Made by a program: the position numbers and the translations under genes
Notes under the pieces: generated by a model
Told to the model about the DNA's origin: nothing
Database searches by the model: none
Seen by the model: only the letters and a program-made list of their open reading frames with translations
Part shown: piece by piece, positions 18,044 through 27,497 of the stretch
How the letters are laid out: every line of letters begins with the position of its first letter
Numbering within the stretch: position 1 is the first letter of the stretch
Assembly: GCF_900220975.1 (NCBI RefSeq)
Contig: NZ_OBQD01000004.1
Location: 1-64,000 of the forward strand
DNA: 64,000 nt
Origin: Rhizobium subbaraonis
Lineage (GTDB): Bacteria > Pseudomonadota > Alphaproteobacteria > Rhizobiales > Rhizobiaceae
Direction of reading: 5' to 3'

Positions 18044-18787
18044 ATGATCCTCTTTCCCGCCATCGACCTCAAGGACGGCCAGTGCGTTCGCCTCAAGCTC
18101 GGCGACATGGACCAGGCGACGGTCTACAACCCCGATCCCGCCGCCCAGGCCCGGGCCTTCGAGGAGCAGGGCTTCGAGTGGCTGCACGTGGTCGACCTGA
18201 ACGGAGCCTTTGCCGGCGAAACGGTCAACGGCGCCGCCGTCGATGCGATCCTGAAGGCGACAGGGAACCCCGTGCAGCTCGGTGGTGGCATCCGAACGCT
18301 CGACCACATCGAGAACTGGCTGTCGCGCGGTCTGGCGCGGGTGATCCTCGGCACGGTCGCGGTGCGCGATCCGGCGCTGGTCATCGAGGCCTGCAAGCGC
18401 TTCCCCGGCAAGGTCGCCGTGGGCATCGACGCCAAGGGCGGCAAGGTCGCGGTCGAGGGCTGGGCTGAGGCGTCCGAACTCGGCGTGATCGAGCTTGCGA
18501 AGAAGTTCGAAGGTGCCGGCGTCGCGGCGATCATCTACACGGACATCGACCGCGACGGCATCCTGACCGGCATCAACTGGGCCTCCACGCTCGAGCTTGC
18601 CGACGCCGTCTCCATTCCCGTCATCGCGTCGGGCGGCCTTGCGTCGATCGAGGACATCCGCCGGATGCTCGAGCCCGATGCCGCCAAACTGGAAGGTGCG
18701 ATCTCCGGCCGCGCGCTCTATGATGGCCGGATCGATCCGAAGGAAGCGCTGGCACTGATCCGTGCGGCGAAAGGAAAGACGGCATGA
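18044..18787 (+). CDS. hisA: ProFAR isomerase
   Basis: 247-residue (beta/alpha)8 isomerase (EC 5.3.1.16) of histidine synthesis. The catalytic aspartates lie where expected: Asp8 in [11 protein letters not shown] and the second in [12 protein letters not shown]. Phosphate-binding loops GGGIRT and SGGLAS are present. Length is typical (about 245). Its stop overlaps the hisF start by four bases (ATGA), indicating translational coupling. Confidence 0.97.
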   Translation: MILFPAIDLKDGQCVRLKLGDMDQATVYNPDPAAQARAFEEQGFEWLHVVDLNGAFAGETVNGAAVDAILKATGNPVQLGGGIRTLDHIENWLSRGLARVILGTVAVRDPALVIEACKRFPGKVAVGIDAKGGKVAVEGWAEASELGVIELAKKFEGAGVAAIIYTDIDRDGILTGINWASTLELADAVSIPVIASGGLASIEDIRRMLEPDAAKLEGAISGRALYDGRIDPKEALALIRAAKGKTA

Positions 18788-19560
18788 CCCTCAAGGCTCG
18801 CGTCATCCCCTGCCTGGACGTCAAGGACGGCCGCGTCGTCAAGGGCGTCAGCTTCGTCAACCTGGTGGACGCCGGCGATCCGGTGGAGTCGGCCAAGGCC
18901 TATGATGCGGCCGGCGCCGACGAGCTGTGCTTTCTCGATATCACCGCCTCCTCCGACAACCGCGACACGATCTTCGACGTCGTGGCGCGCACGGCCGAGC
19001 ACTGCTTCATGCCGCTGACGGTGGGCGGCGGCGTCCGCTCCGTTGCCGATATCCGCAAGCTCCTGCTTGCCGGTGCGGACAAGGTCTCGATCAACTCGGC
19101 AGCGGTGAAGGACCCTGATTTCGTGGCGGAAGCCGCCGACAAGTTCGGCAACCAGTGCATCGTCGTTTCGATCGACTCCAAGAAGGTTTCGGGCGAGGGC
19201 GAGGCGGACCGCTGGGAGATCTTCACCCATGGCGGCCGGCAGGCTACCGGCATCGATGCCGTCGCCTTTGCCGAAAAGATGGTCGAGCGCGGGGCCGGCG
19301 AACTGCTGTTGACGTCGATGGACCGCGACGGCCAGAAGGGCGGCTACGATATTGCCCTGACGCGCACCATCGCCGACCGCGTGCCGGTGCCGGTGATCGC
19401 GTCGGGCGGTGTTGGCAACCTCGACCATCTGGTCGAGGGGATCCGCGACGGGCACGCGACGGCGGTCCTTGCCGCCTCGATCTTCCACTTCGGCACCTAT
19501 ACCGTCGGCGAAGCCAAGCGCTACATGGCCGAACACGGCATTGCGATGCGGCTCGACTGA
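18784..19560 (+). CDS. hisF: Imidazole glycerol phosphate synthase, cyclase subunit
   Basis: 258-residue (beta/alpha)8 cyclase that with HisH makes IGP and AICAR. Asp11 in [12 protein letters not shown] and the later Asp in [13 protein letters not shown] are the catalytic pair; GGGVRS and SGGVGN are the phosphate loops. Length and ending (HGIAMRLD) match the family. It overlaps hisA by four bases; hisE begins 21 bases after its stop. Confidence 0.97.
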   Translation: MTLKARVIPCLDVKDGRVVKGVSFVNLVDAGDPVESAKAYDAAGADELCFLDITASSDNRDTIFDVVARTAEHCFMPLTVGGGVRSVADIRKLLLAGADKVSINSAAVKDPDFVAEAADKFGNQCIVVSIDSKKVSGEGEADRWEIFTHGGRQATGIDAVAFAEKMVERGAGELLLTSMDRDGQKGGYDIALTRTIADRVPVPVIASGGVGNLDHLVEGIRDGHATAVLAASIFHFGTYTVGEAKRYMAEHGIAMRLD

Positions 19561-19581
19561 ATGTCTGGACAGGAACTTTCG

Positions 19582-19902
19582 ATGAGCGAATTCACCCTTG
19601 CCGATCTGGAACGCATCGTCGCCACGCGGGCGGCGGCGTCTGCAGACGAATCGTGGACGGCAAAGCTTGTCGCCGCCGGCCAGCCGAAAGCGGCCAAGAA
19701 ACTGGGCGAAGAGGCCGTGGAAACGGTGATCGCGGCGATCGAGGGGGATCGCGCCGCGCTGGTGAGCGAGAGCGCCGACCTGCTTTACCACCTGATGGTG
19801 GTCCTGAAGATCGGCGGCGTCGACCTTTCCGACATCATGAACGAACTGGAGCGGCGGACCGGCCAGTCCGGCATCGCCGAGAAGGCGAGCCGCACGAAAT
19901 GA
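19582..19902 (+). CDS. hisE: Phosphoribosyl-ATP diphosphatase
   Basis: 106-residue MazG-like pyrophosphohydrolase (EC 3.6.1.31), second step of histidine synthesis, in the stand-alone form (not fused to HisI). [13 protein letters not shown] and [12 protein letters not shown] are the metal-binding helices. An ATG directly at the hisF stop would add seven residues but has no ribosome site; AGGAA lies 7 bases before the ATG at 19582, giving an N-terminus ([12 protein letters not shown]) like other rhizobial HisE. Its stop overlaps coaA by four bases. Confidence 0.95.
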   Translation: MSEFTLADLERIVATRAAASADESWTAKLVAAGQPKAAKKLGEEAVETVIAAIEGDRAALVSESADLLYHLMVVLKIGGVDLSDIMNELERRTGQSGIAEKASRTK

Positions 19903-20897
19903 TTACTCAGCCTCTGCATGGCAAGAACCGGGCGGACATTCCCGACGACTACGGCAACCATCATTATTCACCTTATCGGTTCTTCTCCGCCGAGGAATGG
20001 TCGCAGTTCCGCGCCGACACGCCGCTGACGCTGACGGCCGACGAGGTGCGGCGACTGCGCTCGCTGAACGACCCGATCGACCTCGACGAAGTGCGGCGAA
20101 TCTACCTGTCGCTGTCCCGCTTGCTTTCCGCCCATGTGGAATCGTCGCACCTGCTGTTCCAGCAGCGCAAACGGTTCCTCAGCCTGTCGGACGAATCGAA
20201 GACGCCGTTCGTGATCGGCATCGCCGGATCGGTCGCGGTCGGCAAATCAACCACCGCCCGCATCCTTGCCGAACTGCTGTCACGCTGGCCCTCCAGCCCC
20301 AAGGTCGATCTCGTCACCACCGACGGCTTCCTGCATCCGAACGCGGTGCTGAAGCGCGAAAACATGATGGATCGTAAGGGTTTTCCCGAAAGCTACGACA
20401 TGGGCGCACTGCTGCGCTTCCTGTCGGCGATCAAGGCCGGACAGCCGAACGTCAAGGCGCCGACCTACTCGCATCTGACCTACGACGTGCTGCCGGACCA
20501 GTTCCAGGTCATCCACCGCCCGGATATCCTGATCTTCGAAGGAATCAACGTGCTGCAATCGCGCAGCCTTCCGGCCGACGGCAAGGTCGTGCCCATGGTT
20601 TCGGATTTCTTCGACTTCTCGATCTACATCGACGCCGAGGAAGCGCTGATCCACAACTGGTACGTGGAGCGCTTCATGCGGTTGCGCGAAACCGCCTTCA
20701 AGAACCCGGATTCCTACTTCAACCGCTATTCGCAGGTCAGCGAGGAAGAGGCGCTGTCGATCGCTGAGGGGCTCTGGCAGAACACCAACCTGAAGAACCT
20801 GCGCCAGAACATCCTGCCGAGCCGGCCGCGGGCCGACCTCATCCTGCAGAAGGGCCAGAACCATCTCGTCGAAACCGTGGGCCTGCGCAAGATCTGA
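19899..20897 (+). CDS. coaA: Pantothenate kinase, type I
   Basis: 332-residue CoaA (EC 2.7.1.33), rate-controlling first step of coenzyme A synthesis; E. coli CoaA is 316. The P-loop [12 protein letters not shown] lies near residue 108, followed by the TTDGF substrate loop and [24 protein letters not shown] near the C-terminus is typical. Its ATG overlaps the hisE stop (ATGA), so it is the last gene of the histidine operon. This pairing is common in alphaproteobacteria and has no known metabolic reason beyond phosphoribosyl/CoA housekeeping. Confidence 0.97.
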   Translation: MITQPLHGKNRADIPDDYGNHHYSPYRFFSAEEWSQFRADTPLTLTADEVRRLRSLNDPIDLDEVRRIYLSLSRLLSAHVESSHLLFQQRKRFLSLSDESKTPFVIGIAGSVAVGKSTTARILAELLSRWPSSPKVDLVTTDGFLHPNAVLKRENMMDRKGFPESYDMGALLRFLSAIKAGQPNVKAPTYSHLTYDVLPDQFQVIHRPDILIFEGINVLQSRSLPADGKVVPMVSDFFDFSIYIDAEEALIHNWYVERFMRLRETAFKNPDSYFNRYSQVSEEEALSIAEGLWQNTNLKNLRQNILPSRPRADLILQKGQNHLVETVGLRKI

Positions 20898-20908
20898 GCG
20901 TCCTTTCG

Positions 20909-20931
20909 GCGGTCGCTCACCCCGCGACCGC
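20909..20931 (+). terminator. Hairpin after coaA
   Basis: GCGGTCGC pairs perfectly with GCGACCGC across a 7-base loop, 12 bases after the coaA stop. There is no T-run, so termination may be weak or the hairpin may only protect the mRNA end. Confidence 0.5.
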
Positions 20932-20970
20932 ACCGCGTGAAAGAGCGGTACGCGCGACCCGTCCCAGTCC

Positions 20971-21028
20971 TTGTTCTTGCGCGCCTCGTTGTCTCAGAAC
21001 CGCTGCACACTTTTGTGCGACATGCTTC
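20971..21028. repeat. Palindromic intergenic repeat, copy B
   Basis: 58-base counterpart of the element at 4974-5030. The core folds between TGTC and GACA with A-rich and T-rich arms around CCGCTGC. Like copy A it lies in a convergent gap (coaA/alkB), and here its end overlaps the alkB stop codon at 21027-21029. Confidence 0.7.
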
Positions 21029-21644
21029 AAGGCTCGACGCGACGGAGCGTGAGGTTGATGCGCCCGCCGTCCTTCAGAAGCGTGGACGTGCCCGGGTAGA
21101 TCCGGTCCACCCCGTGGAAGCCAAGCCGGCTGTCGCCGCCCAGAACAACCACGTCTCCGCTTGAAAGCCGCAGCGAACGCGTCGGATCGCTGCGCGCGGT
21201 GCCGCCGATGCGAAACAGGCACTGGTCCCCCAGGGATACGGAAACGACCGGCGCCTCGAGGTTCAGCTCGTCACGATCCTGGTGCAGCCCCATCCTTGCC
21301 TGTCTGTCGTAGAAATTGACCAGGCAGGCCTGAGGCGGCTTGCTATAGCCGGCAACGTCGTCCCACAGCCGCAGCAGCGATGCGGGGATGGCAGGCCAGC
21401 GGGTACCGCTGACCGGGTGGCGATCCTGATAGCGATATCCGTGCTGGCGATCCGTCACCCAGCCGAGATCGCCGCAGTTCGTCATGCGGACGGACATTGG
21501 CCGACCGGTCTTCGGCATGGTCGGAACAAAGAGCGGTGCCACAGCGGCAACGGCGCGAACCTCCTCCAGAAGCGCCTCCTGCGCCGGCCGGTCGAAATAG
21601 CCGGGCAGGTAGCGGAACCCTGAAAGAGACACGTGCGTTGCCAT
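21027..21644 (-). CDS. alkB: AlkB-type DNA dealkylase
   Basis: 205-residue Fe(II)/2-oxoglutarate dioxygenase that removes 1-methyladenine and 3-methylcytosine lesions from DNA or RNA by oxidation. The iron triad is visible: HQD in MGLHQDRDE and the distal His in LGFHGVDRI. The 2-oxoglutarate-binding arginines are in GGRINLTLRR. CLVNFYD is the usual nucleotide-lid strand. Length is close to E. coli AlkB (216). AAGGCAGG lies just before the ATG. The LysM gene upstream is 20 bases away, so the two may share a transcript. Confidence 0.94.
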   Translation of the reverse strand: MATHVSLSGFRYLPGYFDRPAQEALLEEVRAVAAVAPLFVPTMPKTGRPMSVRMTNCGDLGWVTDRQHGYRYQDRHPVSGTRWPAIPASLLRLWDDVAGYSKPPQACLVNFYDRQARMGLHQDRDELNLEAPVVSVSLGDQCLFRIGGTARSDPTRSLRLSSGDVVVLGGDSRLGFHGVDRIYPGTSTLLKDGGRINLTLRRVEP

Positions 21645-21664
21645 TGCCTGCCTTGAGCCGGATG

Positions 21665-22180
21665 TCAGGCTTCGTTGAGGTCGGGTATGCGCAGCACCTG
21701 CCCCGGATAGAACTTGTCGGGATGGCTCAGCATCGGGCGGTTGGCATCGAAGATGATGGTGTGCTTGGCGCCCTTGCCCTTGCCGTAGGCAGCCTCGGCG
21801 ATCTTCCAGAGATTTTCGCCCTTCTTGACGGTGTGGAACACGGGCTCCCTTGCCGGTGTCGCGGCCTTGACGAGGGCCGTCATGTCGGCCTCTGCGAGTT
21901 CCAGGCCGGAATCAGGCGGGATGATCTTCAGGTCCGCGGCCTCGACCTTGGAGATGCCCAGCGTATTGCCGACCGCGACCACGGCCTTTTCGAAGATGCT
22001 CTGGTCGGCAACGACGCCTTTCAAAACGCACTTGTCACCCTCGACGGAGACTTCGACCTTATCCGTGCCGAGTGCAAACGAATCCAGTTCCTTCTTCACG
22101 TCCTCGGACTTGGGCGCCTCTTCCTCGCCGCCGATACCGAGCTTTTTCCCCGCATTCTTGATAAAACTAAATAGGCCCAT
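21665..22180 (-). CDS. BON-LysM protein (Kbp/YgaU-like)
   Basis: 171-residue protein. A BON domain (about 25-90, VEVSVEGDKCVLKGVVADQ) is followed by a C-terminal LysM domain (about 115-168, HTVKKGENLWKIAEAAYGKG to YPGQVLRIP). This is the layout of E. coli Kbp/YgaU, a cytoplasmic potassium-binding protein of 149 residues. No signal peptide is seen (it begins MGLFSFIKNAGKKLG), which agrees with a cytoplasmic site in spite of LysM. AGGAGG lies 5 bases before the ATG. Potassium binding is inferred from domain order only. Confidence 0.88.
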   Translation of the reverse strand: MGLFSFIKNAGKKLGIGGEEEAPKSEDVKKELDSFALGTDKVEVSVEGDKCVLKGVVADQSIFEKAVVAVGNTLGISKVEAADLKIIPPDSGLELAEADMTALVKAATPAREPVFHTVKKGENLWKIAEAAYGKGKGAKHTIIFDANRPMLSHPDKFYPGQVLRIPDLNEA

Positions 22181-22288
22181 GACTTCCTCCTGAAAATCCG
22201 GCTGCCGGCCGCAAGCACAACTGGCTGTAATGCCAGAGAAAAGCTAGGCCATTTCCGGCATTCTTCAAGGCGTCTTTCGCCACTGCCG

Positions 22289-22729
22289 TCAATCTCCGGA
22301 GGGCTTGGCGCGCATCTTCTTCACGCCGGAGCGCCCGGCCTTCTCCTTGAGCCGGCGCTCGACCGCCCCCTTCGAGGGCCGCGTCTTTTTCCGCGGCGGC
22401 GGCGGCGGTTCCGCCGCTTCGAGAATCAGCGCCTTCAGCCGCTCGCGCGCATCCTCCCGGTTGCGCTCCTGGCTGCGGAACCGATTGGCCTCGATCATCA
22501 GAACGCCGTCCTTCGACAGCCGCCGACCGGCGAGGCCTGCGGCGTTGGCCTTGATCCGGTCGTTGAGCGAGGGGGAGTTGCGCAGGTCGAAGAAAAGCTG
22601 GACGGCGGTGGAAACCTTGTTCACGTTCTGGCCGCCGGGACCGCCGGCCAGAACGAACTGCTCGGTCAGTTCCCAGCCGGCAATGACGATGGATCCCTTG
22701 ATATGTAGCGGGTCGCTGGCCACGGACAT
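22289..22729 (-). CDS. arfB: Alternative ribosome-rescue factor ArfB
   Basis: 146-residue peptidyl-tRNA hydrolase that frees ribosomes stalled on mRNA without a stop codon (YaeJ, 140 residues in E. coli). The GGQ motif lies in AGGPGGQNVNKVST near residue 28-32, and the basic C-terminal tail (KKTRPSKGAVERRLKEKAG...) is the part that enters the empty mRNA channel. The start at 22729 fits family length; AGGAGG is 12 bases upstream and GAGG is closer. A longer frame upstream adds unlike sequence. Single gene between the LysM gene and pckA. Confidence 0.94.
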   Translation of the reverse strand: MSVASDPLHIKGSIVIAGWELTEQFVLAGGPGGQNVNKVSTAVQLFFDLRNSPSLNDRIKANAAGLAGRRLSKDGVLMIEANRFRSQERNREDARERLKALILEAAEPPPPPRKKTRPSKGAVERRLKEKAGRSGVKKMRAKPSGD

Positions 22730-22837
22730 TTCCTCGATTGGCCTCCTGCATAGCGCATGCGGCCCCGCGGCGAAATCCCGTGCACGCGGCAATTGCGGCC
22801 ACGGGCCTGCAGGCCGCAGTCAGGCCGCTGTCAGATG

Positions 22838-22863
22838 CGAAAAACCCGGCCGAGGCCGGGTTT
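22838..22863 (-). terminator. Terminator of pckA
   Basis: AAACCCGGC pairs with GCCGGGTTT across a 4-base loop; on the minus strand it is followed by five T. It lies 41 bases past the pckA stop. Confidence 0.85.
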
Positions 22864-22903
22864 CACGTGAATCATGCTCGAATTCAGAGGCTGGCGGGCA
22901 GCG

Positions 22904-24514
22904 TTACTCGGCGGCAACCCGGATGCCGGGTGCCGCGTCGCGCACCCCGCCGTCGACGTGGTCCTCGAACTTGGCGAAGTTCGTGACGAACATGTCGACC
23001 AGTTTGCGGGCCTGGCGGTCATAGGCCGAGCCGTCCGCCCAGGTCGAGCGCGGATCGAGGATCTTCGTATCGACGCCCGGTACCGAGACAGGAACTTCGA
23101 AGCCGAAATTGTCATCGCGGCGGAACAGCGCGCCGTTCAGCGAACCGTCGAGTGCCGCGGCCAGCAGCGCGCGCGTCGCCTTGATCGGCATGCGGCGGCC
23201 TTCGCCGTAGGCACCGCCCGTCCAGCCGGTGTTGACGAGCCAGCAATCGACGCCATGCTCGGCAATCAGCGCCTTCAGCAGGTTGCCGTACTCCGTCGGG
23301 TGGCGCGGCATGAAGGGGGCGCCGAAGCACGTGGAGAAGGTCGCTTCGGGTTCGGTAACGCCACGCTCTGTGCCTGCCACCTTGGCGGTGTAGCCGGACA
23401 GAAAGTGGTACATGGCCTGATCGGGCGTCAGACGTGCGATCGGCGGCATGACGCCAAACGCGTCGGCGGTGAGCATGATGATGGTCTTCGGATGCCCGGA
23501 GCGCCCCGTTTCGCTGGCATTCGGGATGAAGTGCAGCGGATAGGCGCAACGGGTATTCTCCGTCAGCGAGCCATCGTTGAAGTCCGGCACGCCGTTGGCA
23601 TCGAGCACGACGTTCTCGAGAACCGTGCCGAAGCGCTGCGTGGTGGCATAGATCTCCGGTTCGGCCTCTGCCGAAAGACGGATCGTCTTGGCGTAGCAGC
23701 CACCTTCGAAGTTGAAGATGCCGTTCTCGCCCCAGCCGTGTTCGTCGTCGCCGATCAGCGTGCGCGTCGGATCGGCCGAGAGCGTGGTCTTGCCGGTACC
23801 CGACAGGCCGAAGAAGACGGCAGCATCGCCATCCGGACCGACATTGGCGGAGCAGTGCATCGGCATGACGTTCCTGGCAGGCAGGATGTAGTTCAGTGCG
23901 GTGAAGACCGACTTCTTCATCTCACCCGCGTAGAACGTACCCGCGATCAGGATCAGGCCGTTGGTCAGGTCGCAGGCGATCATCGTCTCCGTGCGAGCGC
24001 CGTGACGCTCGGGATCCGCCTTGAAGGTGGGAAGGTCGATGATGGTCAGCTTCGGCAGAAAGCTGCCCAGCGCTTCCTTCGCCGGGCGGATCAGCAGGTT
24101 GCGAATGAAGAGCGAGTGCCAGGCAAGCTCGGTCACCACGCGCGTGGGCAGGGCATATTCGCTGTCTGCGCCGCCGATCAGGTCCTGCACGAACAGATCC
24201 TTGCCGGCCGCATGCGCCAGCATGTCCTGTCTGAGCGCCTCGAAATGCGCGGGCGACAGCTCCTTGTTGTTGTCCCACCAGATCTGGCCGGTCGTGTTCT
24301 CATCGCGAACGACGAACTTGTCCTTCGGCGAGCGACCTGTGTGTTGTCCGGTCAGCGCGCGCAAGGCGCCGTGGGCAGTCTTGACGGCTTCGCCTCGAGC
24401 CAACGCCTCATCATACAGTTCCTCTTCGGCAAGGTTGTAGCGGACAGTCGCCACATCCTTGAAACCGATCGCATCGAGGCCGTACGAGGGGTTGCGAATG
24501 CCCAGTTCCTTCAT
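22904..24514 (-). CDS. pckA: Phosphoenolpyruvate carboxykinase (ATP)
   Basis: 536-residue ATP-type PEPCK (EC 4.1.1.49), the gluconeogenic entry from oxaloacetate and a key enzyme for growth on dicarboxylates in rhizobia. The kinase P-loop is [11 protein letters not shown] near residue 235; the PEPCK signature and metal ligands lie in the [10 protein letters not shown] block before it, and [10 protein letters not shown] near residue 57 binds oxaloacetate. AAGGA lies upstream of the ATG. It is divergent from chvI across 308 bases with repeated LacI-type palindromes; in S. meliloti pckA is controlled by the LacI-family regulator PckR. Confidence 0.97.
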   Translation of the reverse strand: MKELGIRNPSYGLDAIGFKDVATVRYNLAEEELYDEALARGEAVKTAHGALRALTGQHTGRSPKDKFVVRDENTTGQIWWDNNKELSPAHFEALRQDMLAHAAGKDLFVQDLIGGADSEYALPTRVVTELAWHSLFIRNLLIRPAKEALGSFLPKLTIIDLPTFKADPERHGARTETMIACDLTNGLILIAGTFYAGEMKKSVFTALNYILPARNVMPMHCSANVGPDGDAAVFFGLSGTGKTTLSADPTRTLIGDDEHGWGENGIFNFEGGCYAKTIRLSAEAEPEIYATTQRFGTVLENVVLDANGVPDFNDGSLTENTRCAYPLHFIPNASETGRSGHPKTIIMLTADAFGVMPPIARLTPDQAMYHFLSGYTAKVAGTERGVTEPEATFSTCFGAPFMPRHPTEYGNLLKALIAEHGVDCWLVNTGWTGGAYGEGRRMPIKATRALLAAALDGSLNGALFRRDDNFGFEVPVSVPGVDTKILDPRSTWADGSAYDRQARKLVDMFVTNFAKFEDHVDGGVRDAAPGIRVAAE

Positions 24515-24628
24515 GGCCGAGTTTTCCTTCGCGATTTAAGGGGAGAGAGAGAATTTGACCGCAAGCTAATCTTTGCGGCAGCAAAAGGCAAGCCGTCACT
24601 TAGAATAAGTCAATGATATCAGTATATT

Positions 24629-24681
24629 AATCGATTTAACAATATGTATGACATTTTAAATCGTTTAGAAAATCGATTTAA
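24629..24681. promoter_or_regulatory. Three ATCGAT-centred palindromes between pckA and chvI
   Basis: In the 308-base divergent gap (24515-24822), AATCGATTTAA occurs twice (24629-24639 and 24671-24681) and a related TAAATCGTTTA lies at 24657-24667. The third site contains the perfect palindrome AAATCGATTT. A central CG flanked by A/T arms is typical of LacI-family operators. The sites lie 115-167 bases before the pckA start. The rest of the gap is AT-rich and holds no other clear signal. Confidence 0.55.
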
Positions 24682-24822
24682 ATGACGTCAGAGAGGACTA
24701 TCTTTTCACGCACCTCTTGTCGCACCGAAGCGATTGCCACAATTTGTTCCACGTTTACCCCCAAGGAAGCGCACCATAACGATCGCCCGGGCCAGGCCCC
24801 TAAGCAAATCAGTGAGGCGCAC

Positions 24823-25569
24823 ATGACGATGGAGACCAGCAGGATGCAGACGATCGCACTAGTAGACGACAACAGGAACATTCTGACGTCGGTGTCGATC
24901 GCGCTGGAAGCCGAAGGCTACCGCGTCGAAACCTATACGGATGGCGCCTCCGCGCTCGACGGGCTGCTGGCCCGTCCGCCGCAACTGGCCATCTTCGACA
25001 TCAAGATGCCGCGCATGGACGGAATGGAGCTGCTGCGGCGGCTGCGCCAGAAATCCGACCTGCCGGTGATCTTCCTGACGTCCAAGGACGAGGAGATCGA
25101 CGAACTCTTTGGCTTGAAGATGGGCGCGGACGACTTCATCACCAAGCCCTTTTCCCAGCGGCTTCTGGTCGAACGGGTCAAGGCGGTGCTCCGACGCGCC
25201 TCGAGCCGGGAGGCTGCGGCGGCGGGCGTCGTCGCTCCGGCGAAACCGGGCGACACCCAGGCACGCTCGCTGGAGCGCGGCCAGCTGGTGATGGACCAGG
25301 AGCGACACACCTGCACCTGGAAGGGCGAGCCGGTCACGCTGACCGTAACGGAATTCCTGATCCTGCACGCGCTGGCCCAACGTCCCGGCGTCGTCAAGAG
25401 CCGCGATTCGCTGATGGATGCCGCCTACGACGAGCAGGTCTACGTCGACGACCGCACGATCGACAGCCACATCAAGCGGCTGCGCAAGAAGTTCAAGATG
25501 GTCGATGGCGAGTTCGATATGATCGAAACGCTGTACGGCGTCGGCTACCGGTTCCGCGAATCGGCCTGA
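24823..25569 (+). CDS. chvI: Response regulator ChvI
   Basis: 248-residue OmpR-type regulator, partner of ChvG (ExoS). The receiver domain has the acidic pair in ALVDDNRN, the phospho-acceptor Asp in [13 protein letters not shown] and Lys in FITKPFS. A winged helix follows (about 150-245, ending [11 protein letters not shown]). In Sinorhizobium and Agrobacterium this system responds to acid or envelope stress and controls succinoglycan, motility and virulence or symbiosis. Start undecided: ATG 24823 has GAGG 5 bases upstream, while ATG 24844 gives the 241-residue form nearer to published ChvI. The gap to chvG is 65 bases. Confidence 0.95.
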   Translation: MTMETSRMQTIALVDDNRNILTSVSIALEAEGYRVETYTDGASALDGLLARPPQLAIFDIKMPRMDGMELLRRLRQKSDLPVIFLTSKDEEIDELFGLKMGADDFITKPFSQRLLVERVKAVLRRASSREAAAAGVVAPAKPGDTQARSLERGQLVMDQERHTCTWKGEPVTLTVTEFLILHALAQRPGVVKSRDSLMDAAYDEQVYVDDRTIDSHIKRLRKKFKMVDGEFDMIETLYGVGYRFRESA

Positions 25570-25634
25570 ACGCCACCCAGGCGGGCCGACAGGCCGGAAA
25601 GCCGCCGTCACCGTTCGAATTTTCTTGCATCGGC

Positions 25635-27497
25635 ATGGGCGGCGGTGGCATCCCAGCCGGGATGGAGGCGGCCAGGGGCCGGTCGAAGGAATTGACTGCA
25701 GTAGCGCAAAACTCGCTGGACAAGGAGCTGGACGACCAGGACGGCCGCCCGGGCCCGCGGCCTGTGCGCTCCTACTGGACCTATCCGTTCAAACTCATTC
25801 GCCGCATTTTCGGCAATGCGGTCTTTTCCAGCCTGACGCGGCGGATCCTGTTCTTCAACCTCGTCGCGCTCGTCGTGCTGGTCGCCGGAATTCTCTATCT
25901 CAACCAGTTCCGCGAAGGCCTGATCGATGCCCGCGTCGAAAGCCTGCTGACGCAGGGCGAGATCATCGCCGGCGCCATCTCGGCATCGGCATCCGTCGAC
26001 ACCAACTCGATCACCGTCGATCCGGAAAAGCTGCTCGAGCTGCAGGCGGGCCAGAGCATCACGCCGCTTCCGAACGACGAGGACCTCGACTTTCCGATCA
26101 ATCCCGAGCGCGTGGCCCCAGTGCTGCGGCGGCTGATCTCGCCGGCACGCGTGCGGGCACGCATCTACGACACCGACGCCAACCTGCTGCTCGATTCGCG
26201 CCATCTCTACACTCAGGGACAGGTGCTGCGTTTCGACCTGCCGCCGGTGGAGCCGGAGGAAAGCTCGTTCTTCGACCGGTTCAGCGCGTGGTTCAACCGG
26301 GTGCTGCAGCCGGGCAATCTCCCCGAGTACAAGGAGGCGCCTGGCGGCGACGGTTCCATCTACCCGGAGGTGATGAACGCACTGACCGGGGTTCGCGGCG
26401 CCGTCGTACGCGTTACCGACAAGGGCGAGCTGATCGTTTCGGTCGCCGTGCCCGTCCAGCGCTTCCGCGCCGTGCTCGGCGTGCTGCTGCTCTCGACGCA
26501 GGCCGGCGACATCGACAAGATCGTCCATGCCGAGCGCCTCGCGATCATGCGCGTCTTCGGCGTGGCGGCACTGGGCAACGTGTTCCTGTCGCTGCTTCTT
26601 TCCAGCACCATCGCCAATCCGCTCCGCCGTCTGTCGGCGGCAGCGATCCGCGTCCGCCGCGGCGGCGCGAAGGAGCGCGAGGAAATTCCCGACTTCTCGT
26701 CGCGGCAGGACGAGATCGGCAACCTCTCGGTCGCCATCCGCGAAATGACGACCGCACTCTATGACCGCATCGACGCGATCGAGAGTTTTGCCGCCGACGT
26801 CAGCCACGAACTGAAAAATCCGCTCACATCGCTGCGGAGTGCTGTCGAGACGCTGCCGCTGGCGCGTACCGACGAATCGAAGAAGCGTCTGATGGACGTC
26901 ATCCAGCACGATGTCCGCCGTCTCGACCGGCTCATCAGCGACATTTCCGACGCATCTCGCCTCGATGCGGAACTGGCTCGTAGCGACGCCAAGACCGTCG
27001 ATCTCGAGAAAGTGCTGGGTGACCTCGTCGATATCTCGCGCCAGGTGCGCAGCAACAAGAAGCCTGTGATCCTCGACTTCGTCGTCGATCGCAACGACAA
27101 CCCCAAGGCGCGCTTCGACATCAGCGGCTACGAGCTGCGCATCGGCCAGATCATCACAAACCTGATCGAGAACGCGCGCTCCTTCGTTCCCGAGCAGGGT
27201 GGGCGGATCGTGGTGCGGCTTTCAAACGGTCGCAACGGCCGGCGCATCGTTCGCATCGAGGACAACGGGCCGGGTATCCAGGCGGAGGACATCGACCGCA
27301 TCTTCGAGCGCTTCTACACCGACCGACCGGCGAGCGAGGGCTTCGGGCAGAATTCCGGCCTCGGCCTCTCAATCTCGCGACAGATCGCCGAAGCGCACGG
27401 CGGTACGCTGAAGGCAGAGAACATCATCGACCGCGGCACCGGCGAGATCAAGGGTGCGCGCTTCATCCTCTCGCTGCCGGCGGGCCGCGGCAAATGA
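25635..27497 (+). CDS. chvG: Sensor histidine kinase ChvG (ExoS)
   Basis: Up to 620-residue inner-membrane kinase. Two membrane segments (about 68-90 and 305-328) enclose a periplasmic sensor domain of about 210 residues, followed by HAMP. The H-box is FAADVSHELKNPLTSL, and the ATPase domain shows NLIENARSF, DNGPGI and GLGLSIS. In S. meliloti the periplasmic repressor ExoR binds this sensor domain; exoR is not in the window. The start is uncertain: ATGs at 25635 and 25662 lack a ribosome site, and a TTG at 25692 would give 601 residues, near the published 595. Its stop overlaps hprK by four bases. Confidence 0.94.
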   Translation: MGGGGIPAGMEAARGRSKELTAVAQNSLDKELDDQDGRPGPRPVRSYWTYPFKLIRRIFGNAVFSSLTRRILFFNLVALVVLVAGILYLNQFREGLIDARVESLLTQGEIIAGAISASASVDTNSITVDPEKLLELQAGQSITPLPNDEDLDFPINPERVAPVLRRLISPARVRARIYDTDANLLLDSRHLYTQGQVLRFDLPPVEPEESSFFDRFSAWFNRVLQPGNLPEYKEAPGGDGSIYPEVMNALTGVRGAVVRVTDKGELIVSVAVPVQRFRAVLGVLLLSTQAGDIDKIVHAERLAIMRVFGVAALGNVFLSLLLSSTIANPLRRLSAAAIRVRRGGAKEREEIPDFSSRQDEIGNLSVAIREMTTALYDRIDAIESFAADVSHELKNPLTSLRSAVETLPLARTDESKKRLMDVIQHDVRRLDRLISDISDASRLDAELARSDAKTVDLEKVLGDLVDISRQVRSNKKPVILDFVVDRNDNPKARFDISGYELRIGQIITNLIENARSFVPEQGGRIVVRLSNGRNGRRIVRIEDNGPGIQAEDIDRIFERFYTDRPASEGFGQNSGLGLSISRQIAEAHGGTLKAENIIDRGTGEIKGARFILSLPAGRGK

